A stretch of DNA of 64,000 nucleotides from CBDBZX01 sp965213645 (GCA_965213645.1 CBDBZX010000002.1:496001-560000); one strand, 5' to 3'. Shown: positions 1 through 7,798, counted from the first letter of the stretch. The notes: generated by a model from the letters alone, not told the origin. Made by a program: numbers and translations.

Positions 1-1204
1 GCTTCACACCCCGCACGGCACGATCCAAACACCCAACTTCGTCGCCGTAGGCACACAAGCCACCGTCAAAACGCTGACGCCCGAAGAGGTCAAGGGGGCG
101 GGAACACAGGTGCTCTTCTCCAACACCTATCACCTCTACTTGCGCCCCGGCGAAGACCTCGTAGCGTCCTTCGGCGGCCTTCACAACTTCATGGGCTGGG
201 ACGGCCCTATCATGACCGACTCGGGCGGCTTTCAAGTCTTTTCCTTGGGCGCGAGCATCGAGCACGGCGTGGGCAAAGTCGCGAACATCTTTCCCGGCGA
301 AGAAGGCGGTGTATTGACGACGAAGCGCACCGAAGGCGGCAAGTCGTTCGTTACCGTAAGCGAAGAAGAGGTGCGCTTCAAGAGCCACATCGACGGCTCG
401 GAGCATATCTTTACGCCCGAAAAGTCCGTTAGGGTTCAGCGGGCTTTGGGCGCGGACATCATCCTAGCCTTCGACGAATGCACCTCACCCTTGCACGACG
501 AAGCCTACACCGCGAAAAGCGCTGAGCGCACCCACCGCTGGGCGCGGCGGAGCTTGGATTACTTTCAACAGAGTGAGCCGCAGCACGGCTACGCGCAAGC
601 CCTGTACGGCATTGTGCAGGGAGGCGCGTTTGAGGCGGCGCGTAAAAATAGTGCGAAAGTCATTTCAGAGATGGACTTTGACGGGATTGCCATCGGCGGC
701 AACCTTGGTAGGACGAAAGCGGAGATGCGCCAGGTTTTGGCGTGGACGACGCCGCTGCTTGCCAGAGAAAAACCCCGCCACCTCTTAGGCATCGGTGACG
801 TGCCGGGCATCCTGGACGCCGTCGAGCACGGCTGCGACACCTTCGACTGCGTCGCGCCGACGCGCAACGCCCGCAACGGCGGCATCTTAAAACGCTTCGA
901 CGACGACGGGACGCCGCTTCCCAAGTTCCGCATTAACATCCTGAACGCTCGCTTTGCCGACGACACGCGACCTCTTGACCCAGAGTGTGACTGCTACACC
1001 TGTCAGCGGTTCTCTCGCGCCTACCTCCGCCACCTCTTCAAAGCCGAAGAACTCTTAGCCCGCCGCCTCGCCAGCATACACAACCTGCGCTTTATGGCGC
1101 GGCTTTGTGAGGAGATTCGCCATAGTTTGAGAGAGGAGAGGTTTGGGGAGATGAAGCGGGATTGGCTTACGCCATTAAGCAACGCGAGCGTACTTGAGAG
1201 GTAA
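1..1204 (+). CDS. tgt: Queuine/archaeosine tRNA-ribosyltransferase, 5' end missing
   Basis: Exchanges guanine-34 for the queuosine precursor preQ1 in tRNAs with GUN anticodons. The gene enters from the left edge; the first complete codon is at base 2 and the frame reads LHTPHGTIQTPNFVAVGT, which is the family N-terminus, so only a few residues are missing. The signature DSGGFQVFSLG carries one catalytic Asp, and CDTFDCVAPTRNARNG carries the nucleophile Asp and tRNA-contact residues. A C-terminal zinc site is seen as CDCYTC followed by a downstream His. An insertion of about 35 residues follows FSLG compared with the E. coli enzyme. The 3' end overlaps a convergent DUF4926 gene by 30 bases. 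Confidence 0.97.
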   Translation, partial: LHTPHGTIQTPNFVAVGTQATVKTLTPEEVKGAGTQVLFSNTYHLYLRPGEDLVASFGGLHNFMGWDGPIMTDSGGFQVFSLGASIEHGVGKVANIFPGEEGGVLTTKRTEGGKSFVTVSEEEVRFKSHIDGSEHIFTPEKSVRVQRALGADIILAFDECTSPLHDEAYTAKSAERTHRWARRSLDYFQQSEPQHGYAQALYGIVQGGAFEAARKNSAKVISEMDFDGIAIGGNLGRTKAEMRQVLAWTTPLLAREKPRHLLGIGDVPGILDAVEHGCDTFDCVAPTRNARNGGILKRFDDDGTPLPKFRINILNARFADDTRPLDPECDCYTCQRFSRAYLRHLFKAEELLARRLASIHNLRFMARLCEEIRHSLREERFGEMKRDWLTPLSNASVLER

Positions 1205-1375
1205 AAGTTGGTGAACCTCTAAAGGTAGCAGTGCGTAAGTGCGCCCTTGATTATCGCTAAACTCAACCAGAAACACATCTGGTGCAAGTTCCTCAACGAG
1301 CGTTCCGACTTGCCCACGACTGAGATTTTCTTCAGGTAGATTAGTTGTAAGCGCAACTGTATCGAGCAGTTTCAT
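1175..1375 (-). CDS. DUF4926 small protein (copy 1)
   Basis: 66 residues. The N-terminus MKLLDTVALTTNLPEENL, the central RGQVGTLVEEL and VEFSDNQGRTYALLPL are the DUF4926 pattern, a small beta-rich domain of unknown function. A second intact copy lies at 3451-3651 and a broken one at 2076-2132, so the family has been duplicated here. It follows a DUF6883 gene on the same strand; these two families are, as I recall, often neighbours, which suggests they work together, possibly in a conflict or toxin-immunity role (inference). The 3' end overlaps tgt convergently. Confidence 0.85.
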   Translation of the reverse strand: MKLLDTVALTTNLPEENLSRGQVGTLVEELAPDVFLVEFSDNQGRTYALLPLEVHQLLPLKYARVA

Positions 1376-1426
1376 AGCTTTTAGTATAGAGGATTGCTCG
1401 CAACCACGTCGAACCTACTTAGGTTC

Positions 1427-1801
1427 TCAAAGGACAAAAACGGTAGTGAGTCTTGGGAAATTCTCACTATTGCGAATAATCCAACCACTTCGGACACGCG
1501 CTTCACCCTTACCCGTACTTAGGTCGAAGTCAACTGTGTAGTTTTGCCCGAAGGGTGTGCTTCTTCCTCTAGTTGCCGTTCCAGTTCTAGCAGCTTCTAA
1601 AAGTGCGTCACGCAGCACGTCAGCGTTCTTCGTTGTAATACCAAGCGCAGATGCAAATACTCTAGCTTTATGCTTACCTCGTTCGTTGATAGGATTGAGA
1701 GCGTAATTGGTTAATTTTCCTGGGTCAATAAAAGCGTTTGTGCCATTAGGAAGTTTCACGAGAAATCTCCTCGCTTTCTCCCCGTTTAGTAAAACCTTCA
1801 A
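1427..1801 (-). CDS. DUF6883-like protein
   Basis: 124 residues. The features PNGTNAFIDPGKLTNYALNP, GKHKARVFASALGI, the stretch around LRDALLEAA, and a terminal block VRSGWIIRNSENFPRLTTVF fit DUF6883, a domain seen alone or at the C-terminus of larger polymorphic-toxin-like proteins. No enzymatic motif is visible. It is followed after 51 bases by a DUF4926 gene on the same strand, likely cotranscribed. Function unknown; a toxin-like partner of DUF4926 is a reasonable guess only. Confidence 0.75.
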   Translation of the reverse strand: MKVLLNGEKARRFLVKLPNGTNAFIDPGKLTNYALNPINERGKHKARVFASALGITTKNADVLRDALLEAARTGTATRGRSTPFGQNYTVDFDLSTGKGEARVRSGWIIRNSENFPRLTTVFVL

Positions 1802-1858
1802 GCAACCTTGCGGTTACTAAGGTTCAGTTTATCATTATTTGTATTGCTATTATCGGTA

Positions 1859-2074
1859 TCAAAAAATACTCAAAAATCCCACAATGCTAGACGCCGTCAA
1901 AATAGCAGTAATGATAGACAAACAACCACACCCGCACCCAGGCACTGTGTCAGCGTAAGCAACTTTTGTACTGCCACAAGAAGGACACTTACTAGAGAGG
2001 TCTTTTCCTCTTGGATACCAAGTGTTGCCGCAATCCTTGCATTTGTTACGCGGACGTTTGGGTGCATTGTACAA
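1859..2074 (-). CDS. Small zinc-ribbon membrane protein
   Basis: 71 residues. N-terminal zinc ribbon with two Cys-x2-Cys knuckles (CKDCG at about 12-16 and CPSCGS at about 30-35) and the linker TWYPRGKDLSSK typical of a widespread family of small zinc-ribbon proteins. A short GCGCGC stretch leads into one C-terminal hydrophobic segment (about 51-71). The start is TTG. The upstream DNA is the beginning of a broken DUF4926 gene in another frame, so this gene has been joined onto that promoter region by recombination. Function unknown. Confidence 0.65.
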   Translation of the reverse strand: MYNAPKRPRNKCKDCGNTWYPRGKDLSSKCPSCGSTKVAYADTVPGCGCGCLSIITAILTASSIVGFLSIF

Positions 2075-2075
2075 A

Positions 2076-2132
2076 TTGAAGACTCTCTTCGGGTAGATCA
2101 GTCAGCAGGGCGACAGTCTCAAGCAGCTTCAT
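2076..2132 (-). pseudogene. DUF4926 5' fragment (copy 3, truncated)
   Basis: From the ATG at 2132 the reverse strand reads MKLLETVALLTDLPEESL, nearly the same as the first 18 residues of the two intact DUF4926 proteins (MKLLDTVALTTNLPEENL, MKLLESVALLVDLPEHSL). Homology stops abruptly where the zinc-ribbon gene begins in another frame. The fragment also overlaps the 3' end of the higA gene by 14 bases. Confidence 0.8.
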
Positions 2133-2409
2133 AGAGCACCTTGACTCCGCTCAAGTCAGCGCGTTGCCGTGCTTCCCAGAGGTCATAATCTTGCTGCATA
2201 TTTACCCAGCTTTCAGCACTGCCGCCGAACGCTTTGGCAAAACGTAGCGCCATGTCGGGCGTCACGCTAGCGCGTCCGTTGATGATAGCGGAGAGCGTTT
2301 TGCGGCTTACGCCGAGAGCTTGCGCGGTGGCGGTGACGGTTAGCTCGAGCGGCTCCAAGTAGAGCCCTTGCAACACTTCGCCGGGGTGGGGAGGGTCATA
2401 CATCTCCAT
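2119..2409 (-). CDS. higA: HigA-family antitoxin (XRE)
   Basis: 96 residues. Starts MEMYDPPHPGEVLQGLYLEP, the HigA hallmark (PPHPGE), followed by an HTH_3 domain (VTATAQALGVSRKTLSAIIN) and TPDMALRFAKAFGGSAESW. In type II HigBA modules it binds and neutralises the HigB mRNA interferase and represses its own promoter. HigB normally lies just upstream; here only its last 20 or so codons survive (2425-2490), so HigA is an orphan. Confidence 0.92.
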   Translation of the reverse strand: MEMYDPPHPGEVLQGLYLEPLELTVTATAQALGVSRKTLSAIINGRASVTPDMALRFAKAFGGSAESWVNMQQDYDLWEARQRADLSGVKVLYEAA

Positions 2410-2424
2410 GCCTTTCTCCTTTCG

Positions 2425-2490
2425 CTAATGATAGTCGAGGTAATCAACATCATGAGCATCGCTATCTTCAAACCGAAAGATGATGCGAAA
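2425..2490 (-). pseudogene. higB: HigB toxin C-terminal remnant
   Basis: The reverse strand in one frame reads FRIIFRFEDSDAHDVDYLDY then His and a stop at 2425. This is the conserved HigB/RelE-type C-terminus (W-R-I-x-F-x-F, then YLDYH). Upstream in this frame a TGA appears within four codons, so the toxin is deleted. The stub ends 16 bases before the higA start, the normal higBA spacing. Confidence 0.82.
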
Positions 2491-2525
2491 CCTTCATCCC
2501 AGTGCGGTAAAACCTAAATTTGTAG

Positions 2526-2541
2526 CATACTCTGTAGTATG
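2526..2541. promoter_or_regulatory. Palindrome over the start of the RHH antitoxin gene
   Basis: CATAC-tctgta-GTATG is a 5-bp inverted repeat whose right arm includes the ATG at 2539. CATACT also resembles a -10 box 8 bases before the start codon, so the transcript may be leaderless; no Shine-Dalgarno sequence is present. Position and symmetry suit an autoregulatory antitoxin operator (inference). Confidence 0.4.
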
Positions 2542-2769
2542 AGTCAGAAGAAGTTGTCGGTATCTTTGTCGGAGCCTATTGCGGAATTTGTTTCTAGTTA
2601 TCAGGAAATCTATAGTCTCAAGACCAAGTCTGAGGTGGTGGAGCGGGCGCTCGAGTTGCTGCGGGAGCAAGAGCTTGAAAAGGCGTACGCTGAAGCCTCG
2701 AGCGAGATTGACCCCGCCTGGGATGTCACCTTGAAAGATGGGCTCTCAGATGGGGACTGGTTTAGGTAG
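2539..2769 (+). CDS. Ribbon-helix-helix (MazE/CopG-like) antitoxin, orphan
   Basis: 76 residues. The N-terminal KKLSVSLSEPIAEFVSSYQE (one beta strand and helix), TKSEVVERALELLREQELEK and an acidic tail ending DGLSDGDWFR match short RHH antitoxins with a C-terminal toxin-binding tail. Such genes normally overlap a mazF or parE toxin. No intact toxin follows; the next 90 bases hold only short broken frames. Confidence 0.75.
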   Translation: MSQKKLSVSLSEPIAEFVSSYQEIYSLKTKSEVVERALELLREQELEKAYAEASSEIDPAWDVTLKDGLSDGDWFR

Positions 2770-2863
2770 ATCAGCACGTGGAGCGACGGGCTCGAGCCCC
2801 AAAGAAAGAGCGGAGGAAAACACCCGTCTCCCTTCGCCCTCTAAGAACTGCGGCAGCTACCGT

Positions 2864-3334
2864 TTAGTTCCCTTCAACCGCTTCTCCTTCTGGCGAAACG
2901 ACGTACCAAACCCCGCCAACCTCTTGTCCGGTCGTATCTCCGGCGCTCTGGTCACTCGCGAAGAAGTAGAGGGGCAGACCGTTGTAGGTGACTTGGGTGG
3001 TGCCGTCGGTGCGCGCGGTCGTGCCTAGAAGCGTGGCGTCTACCCCGTCGCCCGCCTCGGGCTCGCCGTCGGTAAGGAGGGGCGGCCAGCTTGCCGCGCA
3101 GCCGTCGTAGCAATTGCTGGTGTTCTCGCTATCGTTGGTGAAGAGGTACAGCGTCATCCCCTCTGCGTCCACCAAGAATTCACCTAGCGTGTCCCCTTCC
3201 GTGACCGCTACGGTAGCTGCGTCTCCGCTCATTGCACCGCCCGTCATGTCTCCGCCGGTCATCTCCCCGCCGGTGGTGTCTTGCGCGAAGCTGAGCGAAA
3301 GGCTTAGAAGGGCGATTAAACTAACGAGTCTCAT
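2864..3334 (-). CDS. Secreted COG4315 lipoprotein-repeat protein
   Basis: 156 residues. A signal peptide (MRLVSLIALLSLSLSFAQ), then a low-complexity linker with repeated TGGxM units (about 20-40), then two 'secreted repeat' units of PF03640 type: EGMTLYLFTNDSENTSNCYD / CAASWPPLL and VTYNGLPLYFFASDQSAGDT / GGVWYVVSPEG. The family is extracytoplasmic and of unknown function. No lipobox Cys, so it is probably soluble in the periplasm or secreted. Confidence 0.85.
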   Translation of the reverse strand: MRLVSLIALLSLSLSFAQDTTGGEMTGGDMTGGAMSGDAATVAVTEGDTLGEFLVDAEGMTLYLFTNDSENTSNCYDGCAASWPPLLTDGEPEAGDGVDATLLGTTARTDGTTQVTYNGLPLYFFASDQSAGDTTGQEVGGVWYVVSPEGEAVEGN

Positions 3335-3450
3335 GCGTGTCTCCTTTTGGAGCGGTCATGCTCCTGAGAAAAGTCTTACTGGGTTTGAACTCGTTTAGTA
3401 TAAACCATCTTAATGAACGGGTATTGGGTGTTCGCTTGCGGATTGTGGGA

Positions 3451-3651
3451 CTAGGGTAAATCAAGCGAGCTGCGTGGGCTCAGGTTTTTCGCCTCGAGAG
3501 GTAGAAGCTCATAAGTCTTCCCCTCGTTATCACTGAATTCAACCAGGAACACATCGGGTGCAAGCTCCTCGACAATCGTGCCAACTTGTCCACGAATAAG
3601 ACTGTGTTCAGGCAAGTCAACGAGAAGAGCGACGGACTCGAGCAACTTCAC
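3451..3651 (-). CDS. DUF4926 small protein (copy 2)
   Basis: 66 residues, colinear with the copy at 1175-1375: MKLLESVALLVDLPEHSL, RGQVGTIVEELAPDVFLVEF, then EGKTYELLPLEA. The two copies differ mainly at the C-terminus. No DUF6883 gene is adjacent. It is transcribed away from the small membrane-protein gene at 3707. Confidence 0.83.
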   Translation of the reverse strand: MKLLESVALLVDLPEHSLIRGQVGTIVEELAPDVFLVEFSDNEGKTYELLPLEAKNLSPRSSLDLP

Positions 3652-3706
3652 AACCTCAAGTATAGCTCCTTGTCCAAAACCTCATCCCGATGCGGTAAAA
3701 CTAGGT

Positions 3707-3931
3707 ATGAACGTTGTTGCTATTATTTTCGGAATTCTCGCTATCATTCTTATCGTTTTAACCGCCATCATTCCCGTCGTAGGCGCGGTGTTCGCCTGGA
3801 TCGGTGGAGGAATCGCGGTTATCGGTGTGGTTTTTGGGCTGCTTAGTAACCGGACCAACGGGCGTAATGTAAGCATTTTTGCGCTGATCTTGGCGGTGTT
3901 GCGTCTGGCAGTAGGGGGCGGAATTTTCTAA
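3707..3931 (+). CDS. Small two-TM membrane protein
   Basis: 74 residues from the ATG at 3707 (MNVVAIIFGILAIILIVLTA). Two hydrophobic segments (about 3-45, likely a helical hairpin rich in Ile/Val/Gly) then a polar turn SNRTNGRN and a last hydrophobic helix. A longer frame reaches back to 3578 but overlaps the divergent DUF4926 gene; the internal ATG lies just after a TAAAACT box and fits the hydrophobic start. No family recognised. Confidence 0.6.
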   Translation: MNVVAIIFGILAIILIVLTAIIPVVGAVFAWIGGGIAVIGVVFGLLSNRTNGRNVSIFALILAVLRLAVGGGIF

Positions 3932-3939
3932 AAGAGAGA

Positions 3940-3961
3940 GGCTCGAGTTTTAGCTCGAGCC
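3940..3961. terminator. Bidirectional hairpin built from CTCGAG
   Basis: Perfect 8-bp stem GGCTCGAG / CTCGAGCC with a TTTTAG loop, between the convergent genes ending at 3931 and 3989. No T-tract on either strand, so termination strength is uncertain. Confidence 0.5.
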
Positions 3962-3988
3962 CCTCCTAAATTCTACGTGATCAAGAAG

Positions 3989-4540
3989 TCAAAAGTTCTT
4001 CTCCACCAAGTCCACCGTTGTCCCATCTTGCGTTACGAAGCGCACCACGCCCACGCCCGGCACGACGAAGAGGTCGAGCGTCGTCTGCGCCCCCGTATTG
4101 GTGAACGTTCTCTGGCGCACTTGCAGGGCGTTGAAGCGGCCCGCCTCGGTGCGAACGCCGCGCATCCGAACGACTTCGGCGGCGAGGGTGATGTCGAAGC
4201 CCGAGACGCTCGTGGCGCTTTGCCAGCTCTGCCCGACCTGCAAGTTGTTGCCCGCATAAAGCGTGAGCGGTGGGTCGTAGAGAAGCGTTTGCCCGCCTGT
4301 CTCCGTGCCGTAAGAGAACACGCCGATGTCGTCGTAGGCGAGATAGTCTTTGGAGATGACGTTACCGTCTAAGAAGTGGGTCAGAATCATGACCTTTTCG
4401 CCTGCGATTTCTTGCGGACCGTTAAGAATCTGCGTTTCTCCGTTGCTGTACGTCCACGAAAGACCGTCGCGGCTAGGAAAATAGCCTTGGGCAGAAGCAA
4501 AGCTAGTAAGTAGTAAAACTAGGGTAAGTAACGTGCGCAC
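3989..4540 (-). CDS. Secreted protein of unknown function
   Basis: 183 residues with a clear signal peptide (MRTLLTLVLLLTSFASAQ, cleavage after SAQ). The rest is beta-rich: DGLSWTYSNGETQIL, GEKVMILTHFLDG, GVFSYGTETGGQTLL, and a C-terminal ALQVRQRTFTNTGAQ ... LFVVPGVGVVRFVTQDG. Start is GTG at 4540, with AGGAGG overlapping the end of proC 10 bases upstream, so it is cotranscribed with proC. The pattern recalls outer-membrane-exported beta proteins, but no family is recognised. Confidence 0.75.
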   Translation of the reverse strand: MRTLLTLVLLLTSFASAQGYFPSRDGLSWTYSNGETQILNGPQEIAGEKVMILTHFLDGNVISKDYLAYDDIGVFSYGTETGGQTLLYDPPLTLYAGNNLQVGQSWQSATSVSGFDITLAAEVVRMRGVRTEAGRFNALQVRQRTFTNTGAQTTLDLFVVPGVGVVRFVTQDGTTVDLVEKNF

Positions 4541-4545
4541 GAGTG

Positions 4546-5328
4546 TTAATCCTCCTGGCTGAGAGCGTGGGCCCTTTCGCTCGCCTCCTCGACTGCGCGG
4601 ATGGCGGCGTAGCGCAGCCCGTGTCTCTCCAAAGCGGTGACGCCTGTAATGGCGGTTCCTCCGGGGCTCGAGACCTCATCCTTGAGGTTCGCGGGCGGGG
4701 CTTCCTCTAAGAGTTTAGCTGTTGCCAACATCACCTGACGTGCTAAATCTCTCGCCACGTCGCGGCTAAAGCCAACGCGCACCCCGCCATCGGCCAACGC
4801 CTCCGCAAAGACGGCGGCAAAGGCTGGCCCGGAGCCCGCCAGACCTGTAAAGGCGTCAAAAAGCCGCTCGGGAATCTGATAAACTGTACCGACAGCATTG
4901 AAAAGCTGCTCCGCCATCTCGATATCTCGAGGTGTCGCTTGAGGCAGCGCGGCGAGCGCAGTGGCGCTCAGTCCGACCCTTGCCCCCATATTCGGCATCG
5001 AGCGCACCACGCGGCTGCTGCCGACGCGCTTGGCAATCGTCGCCGCCGAGACGCCCGCCATAAGCGAGATGTACGGCGCGCTCCGCCTAGCGATAAGCGG
5101 CGCGACCTCATCGAAGGACTGTGGTTTGACGGCGATGAGGATGCGTTCGGCCTGATGAACCTCGTCGTCGCTGAGCGGTGAGACGCTGTAGAGCGCCGCT
5201 AAGGTCTCGCGCCGCGCCTCGTTCGGGTGATAGATGCCGACGTCCGAAGAGGTAAGTACGCCCGCCCTGAGCGCTCCCGTGAGGACTGCGCCACCCATCT
5301 TGCCTGCGCCGACGATGGCGAGTTTCAT
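4546..5328 (-). CDS. proC: Pyrroline-5-carboxylate reductase
   Basis: 260 residues. Last step of proline synthesis, reducing P5C with NAD(P)H. N-terminal Rossmann motif VGAGKMGGAVLTG, the ILIAVKPQSFDEV segment, VVRSMPNMGARVG, and the C-terminal dimer/substrate signature DEVSSPGGTAITGVTALERH. Full family length. Followed after 5 bases by a secreted-protein gene; VanZ-like gene lies upstream on the same strand. Confidence 0.96.
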   Translation of the reverse strand: MKLAIVGAGKMGGAVLTGALRAGVLTSSDVGIYHPNEARRETLAALYSVSPLSDDEVHQAERILIAVKPQSFDEVAPLIARRSAPYISLMAGVSAATIAKRVGSSRVVRSMPNMGARVGLSATALAALPQATPRDIEMAEQLFNAVGTVYQIPERLFDAFTGLAGSGPAFAAVFAEALADGGVRVGFSRDVARDLARQVMLATAKLLEEAPPANLKDEVSSPGGTAITGVTALERHGLRYAAIRAVEEASERAHALSQED

Positions 5329-5369
5329 AGAGGTGTCCGGTCTGATAAGAGGTTAAAAAAGGTCACGCG

Positions 5370-5777
5370 CTATTGTAGCTTTTTCGTCCACCTCTTCGTC
5401 CACTCGTGCAGCAACTGTGGACGCCAACGGGTCAGGAGCGAAACAGCACTGACCGCTAACGCCGCCCCGAGCGTGTCCGCTATCCAATCGAAGAGGTCCG
5501 CGTCGCGCCCTGGCACGAGGCTCTGGTGGAACTCATCGGTGATACCGTAGAGCGAGGCTAGGAGGACGGAGAGCAGGGCGCGCCCTGTTGCCAGATAGAA
5601 AAGCAGTGCGAGTATCCCGAAGCTAATAGCGTGAGCGACCTTGTCGAGAGGCGGACGAAGGTCGATCCAGCTCGCTGCGCCTTGGATGTCGGGAGAACTC
5701 GAGAGCCAAAATGTCAACCCCATCCAGAAGATGACGGGAACGTAGCGAAGAAAAGAGATGAAGCGAGATCGAGTCAC
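5370..5777 (-). CDS. VanZ-like membrane protein
   Basis: 135 residues with about four hydrophobic segments. Motifs of the VanZ family: FWMGLTFWLSSSPD, DKVAHAISFGILALLFY, and ITDEFHQSLVPGRDADLFDW followed by A/G-rich final helix. VanZ-like proteins are linked with teicoplanin resistance in enterococci, but most members in other phyla have no known role. It lies directly downstream of the epimerase gene on the same strand (9-base gap). Confidence 0.88.
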   Translation of the reverse strand: MTRSRFISFLRYVPVIFWMGLTFWLSSSPDIQGAASWIDLRPPLDKVAHAISFGILALLFYLATGRALLSVLLASLYGITDEFHQSLVPGRDADLFDWIADTLGAALAVSAVSLLTRWRPQLLHEWTKRWTKKLQ

Positions 5778-5786
5778 CGAACTATT

Positions 5787-6203
5787 CTATAGGTGCTCAA
5801 CCAGTTCAATCAGTACGCCATTCGCCCACTTAGGGTGTAAAAAAACCACACGTGTGTGCGCCCTGCCCGCCCTCGGCTCTTCACTGATAAAGCGTGCGCC
5901 CTCTGAGGTGAGCCTCTTGACCTCTTTGTCTAAATCATTCACCCTGAGCGCGACGTGATGAAGTCCAGGACCACGTTTCTCGAGGAACTTGGCGATAGGA
6001 CTGTTTGGCGAGGTGGGCTCGAGCAATTCCAACAAACTCCCCTGCACCCTCAGCGCCCTCACCTTGACCTCTTGGGATTCAATCGTTTCGTCTTCCCCCT
6101 CAGTGGGCAATCCTAAAAGTTGATAGGGAAGACTCGCCTCTTCCAAATCTTTAACCGCAATACCGAGATGGTCAATGGGCAACCCTTGAAGCGTCTCCGT
6201 CAC
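5787..6203 (-). CDS. mce: Methylmalonyl-CoA epimerase (VOC fold)
   Basis: 138 residues. The start IDHLGIAVKDLEEA carries the first metal His; LLELLEPTSPNSPIAKFLEK and GLHHVALRV are diagnostic for methylmalonyl-CoA epimerases, and VFLHPKWANGVLIELVEH ends the protein with the metal Glu. Interconverts (R)- and (S)-methylmalonyl-CoA. It is preceded after 4 bases by a cupin gene, so probably one operon cupin-mce-vanZ. Confidence 0.93.
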   Translation of the reverse strand: MTETLQGLPIDHLGIAVKDLEEASLPYQLLGLPTEGEDETIESQEVKVRALRVQGSLLELLEPTSPNSPIAKFLEKRGPGLHHVALRVNDLDKEVKRLTSEGARFISEEPRAGRAHTRVVFLHPKWANGVLIELVEHL

Positions 6204-6207
6204 TCGC

Positions 6208-6534
6208 TTATTTTCCCGGCGGTTTGGGGGCCATCGTCACGAGCAATACGAGCTTCGTGCCCGAATCATTGCGAACGCCGTGCGGCACACCTGCGCGGGC
6301 AATCACGGCGGTGCCTTCGGTCAGCATCTCTTGTTCACCACCAATGTCGAACACCGCCTCGCCCTCCAGAACAAGATAGACTTTGTCCTCATCCTCATGG
6401 CTGTGCACCTTTTGCGATTGCCCTGGCAAGAGGCAATACTGGTCAAAAAACATCTTCTCGGTTTCAAAAACTGGAACCTTTTGCATCTTCTGCTCCGAAA
6501 AGCGCCGCGCTAAGGTGAGGTGGGTGTATTCCAT
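6208..6534 (-). CDS. Single-domain cupin
   Basis: 108 residues from the ATG at 6534 (MEYTHLTLARRFSEQKM); a TTG start at 6588 would add 18 residues. Cupin motif 1 is VHSHEDEDKVYLVLEGEAVF (two His, one Glu) and motif 2 PHGVRNDS supplies the last His, so a metal site is intact. Substrate unknown; small cupins are often oxygenases, isomerases or sensors. Head of the cupin-mce-vanZ gene group. Confidence 0.85.
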   Translation of the reverse strand: MEYTHLTLARRFSEQKMQKVPVFETEKMFFDQYCLLPGQSQKVHSHEDEDKVYLVLEGEAVFDIGGEQEMLTEGTAVIARAGVPHGVRNDSGTKLVLLVTMAPKPPGK

Positions 6535-6661
6535 AGAGTATGGTACTGCTTTTGCGGGTGAGTTGTGTCTGATTGTTGGAAAGAACAAAGGACCGAGAGA
6601 AAAGGACTGAGTGCTGAGGTAAAAGAAAAAGGTTTCGCTCAGTCCTCAGTCCTCGCTCTCT

Positions 6662-7093
6662 CTAACCTCTCGTAATATACGTCTCCAACTGCTCGATCAT
6701 CGCCGCTTGGTTTGAAATGACCGACTTCACCACGTCACCGATCGAGATGATGCCCGTCACCTTTCCCTCGGAGACGACAGGCAGGTGGCGGATGCGCTTT
6801 TCGGTCATAAGCTCCATGCACTCGGTGACGCTCTGCGAAGGTGTTACGATAAAAGGATCAGGCGTCATAATCTCTTCGACGGTAGTCTCTTGCGAACGCT
6901 TTCCCTGCAAGATGACCTTGCGGGCGTAGTCGCGCTCTGAGACGATGCCCACTAAGTTCTCCTCGTGGATGACGAGCAGTGCGCCAACGCCGCGCTCCGC
7001 CATCTTGGTAATTGCTTCATAAACTGTATTGCTGGGGAGGACGGAGAGAACGTCGTAGCCTTTTTTGCTCAAGAGTTGCCTGACCGAAATCAT
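6662..7093 (-). CDS. Tandem CBS-domain protein
   Basis: 143 residues forming one Bateman module: CBS1 about 8-65 (GVGALLVIHEENLVGIVSER then D) and CBS2 about 74-130 (LPVVSEGKVTGIISIGDVVK). Such stand-alone proteins bind adenine nucleotides and regulate other proteins. Divergent from the methyltransferase gene. Confidence 0.92.
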   Translation of the reverse strand: MISVRQLLSKKGYDVLSVLPSNTVYEAITKMAERGVGALLVIHEENLVGIVSERDYARKVILQGKRSQETTVEEIMTPDPFIVTPSQSVTECMELMTEKRIRHLPVVSEGKVTGIISIGDVVKSVISNQAAMIEQLETYITRG

Positions 7094-7180
7094 ATGCGTC
7101 TCCTTCCACGCTGCCCTAAAATAGCTGTGCTAGCGCTATTGTACGCGGGAAAGGGAAGGCTTATTCGGTGTTGTAAAGTA

Positions 7181-7798
7181 GTGAAAGTGCAACGGTGGAA
7201 CCGAATTTACGCTCAAAGCGAGGTGGACACGACAAGGGCCGACCCTTGGTTAGCGCGTTATTTGGAGCTTATGAAGGTGAGGCGTGAAGGCACAATTTTA
7301 GAGCTTGGCTGCGGCTCAGGTCAAGATACTCGCTTTCTAACCGAACATGGATTTCAGGTTCTTGCTACCGATTTCTCTGAGGAAGCCTTGCGTCTCACCA
7401 GACAAACTGCGCCGAACGCTGGCGTGCAACCTCTTGACCTCTCTGAGCCCTTCCCGTTTGCAGATGAATCTTTTGAGATCGTCGTAGCAGGGCTTTCACT
7501 TCACTATTTCTCGTGGCAGAAAACGCTTGAGATTCTACAAGAGATACATCGTTGCTTAGCGCTCAATGGACTTTTACTCGCCCGCTTTAACGCAGTGAGA
7601 GGTTTGGTGCAAAGGAATGTAGGAAAGAGGCTGGAAGAGAACTACTTCCTTGTAGACGGACTCCCACGACGCTTCTTTGATGAGGAGAGTTTGGCAGAAC
7701 TTTTTGCAAGTTGGACAGTTTTAGAGGTATTGGAAAGGACAACGTTTCGTTACGGTCGTGAGAAGGCTGTGTGGGAAGTGGCGGCGCTGAATGAATGA
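7181..7798 (+). CDS. SAM-dependent class I methyltransferase
   Basis: 205 residues from GTG at 7181 (VKVQRWNRIYAQSEVDTT); GTG at 7187 is an equal alternative. Motif I ILELGCGSGQDTRFL, motif II TDFSEEAL, then PLDLSEPFPFADESFEIVVA and LSLHYFSWQKTLEIL of the methyltransferase_11/25 type. The end resembles tellurite-resistance-type small methyltransferases (FFDEESLAELFASW), but the substrate is not predictable. The open frame continues upstream over the CBS promoter without a sensible start. Confidence 0.85.
   Translation: MKVQRWNRIYAQSEVDTTRADPWLARYLELMKVRREGTILELGCGSGQDTRFLTEHGFQVLATDFSEEALRLTRQTAPNAGVQPLDLSEPFPFADESFEIVVAGLSLHYFSWQKTLEILQEIHRCLALNGLLLARFNAVRGLVQRNVGKRLEENYFLVDGLPRRFFDEESLAELFASWTVLEVLERTTFRYGREKAVWEVAALNE

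Noticed and set aside
2770..2863. MazF remnant after the RHH antitoxin
   Set aside because: A frame reads LGRSARGATGSSPKE, slightly like MazF's ARGSEPxKxRP, but the match is too weak and the frame has no strand pattern after it.
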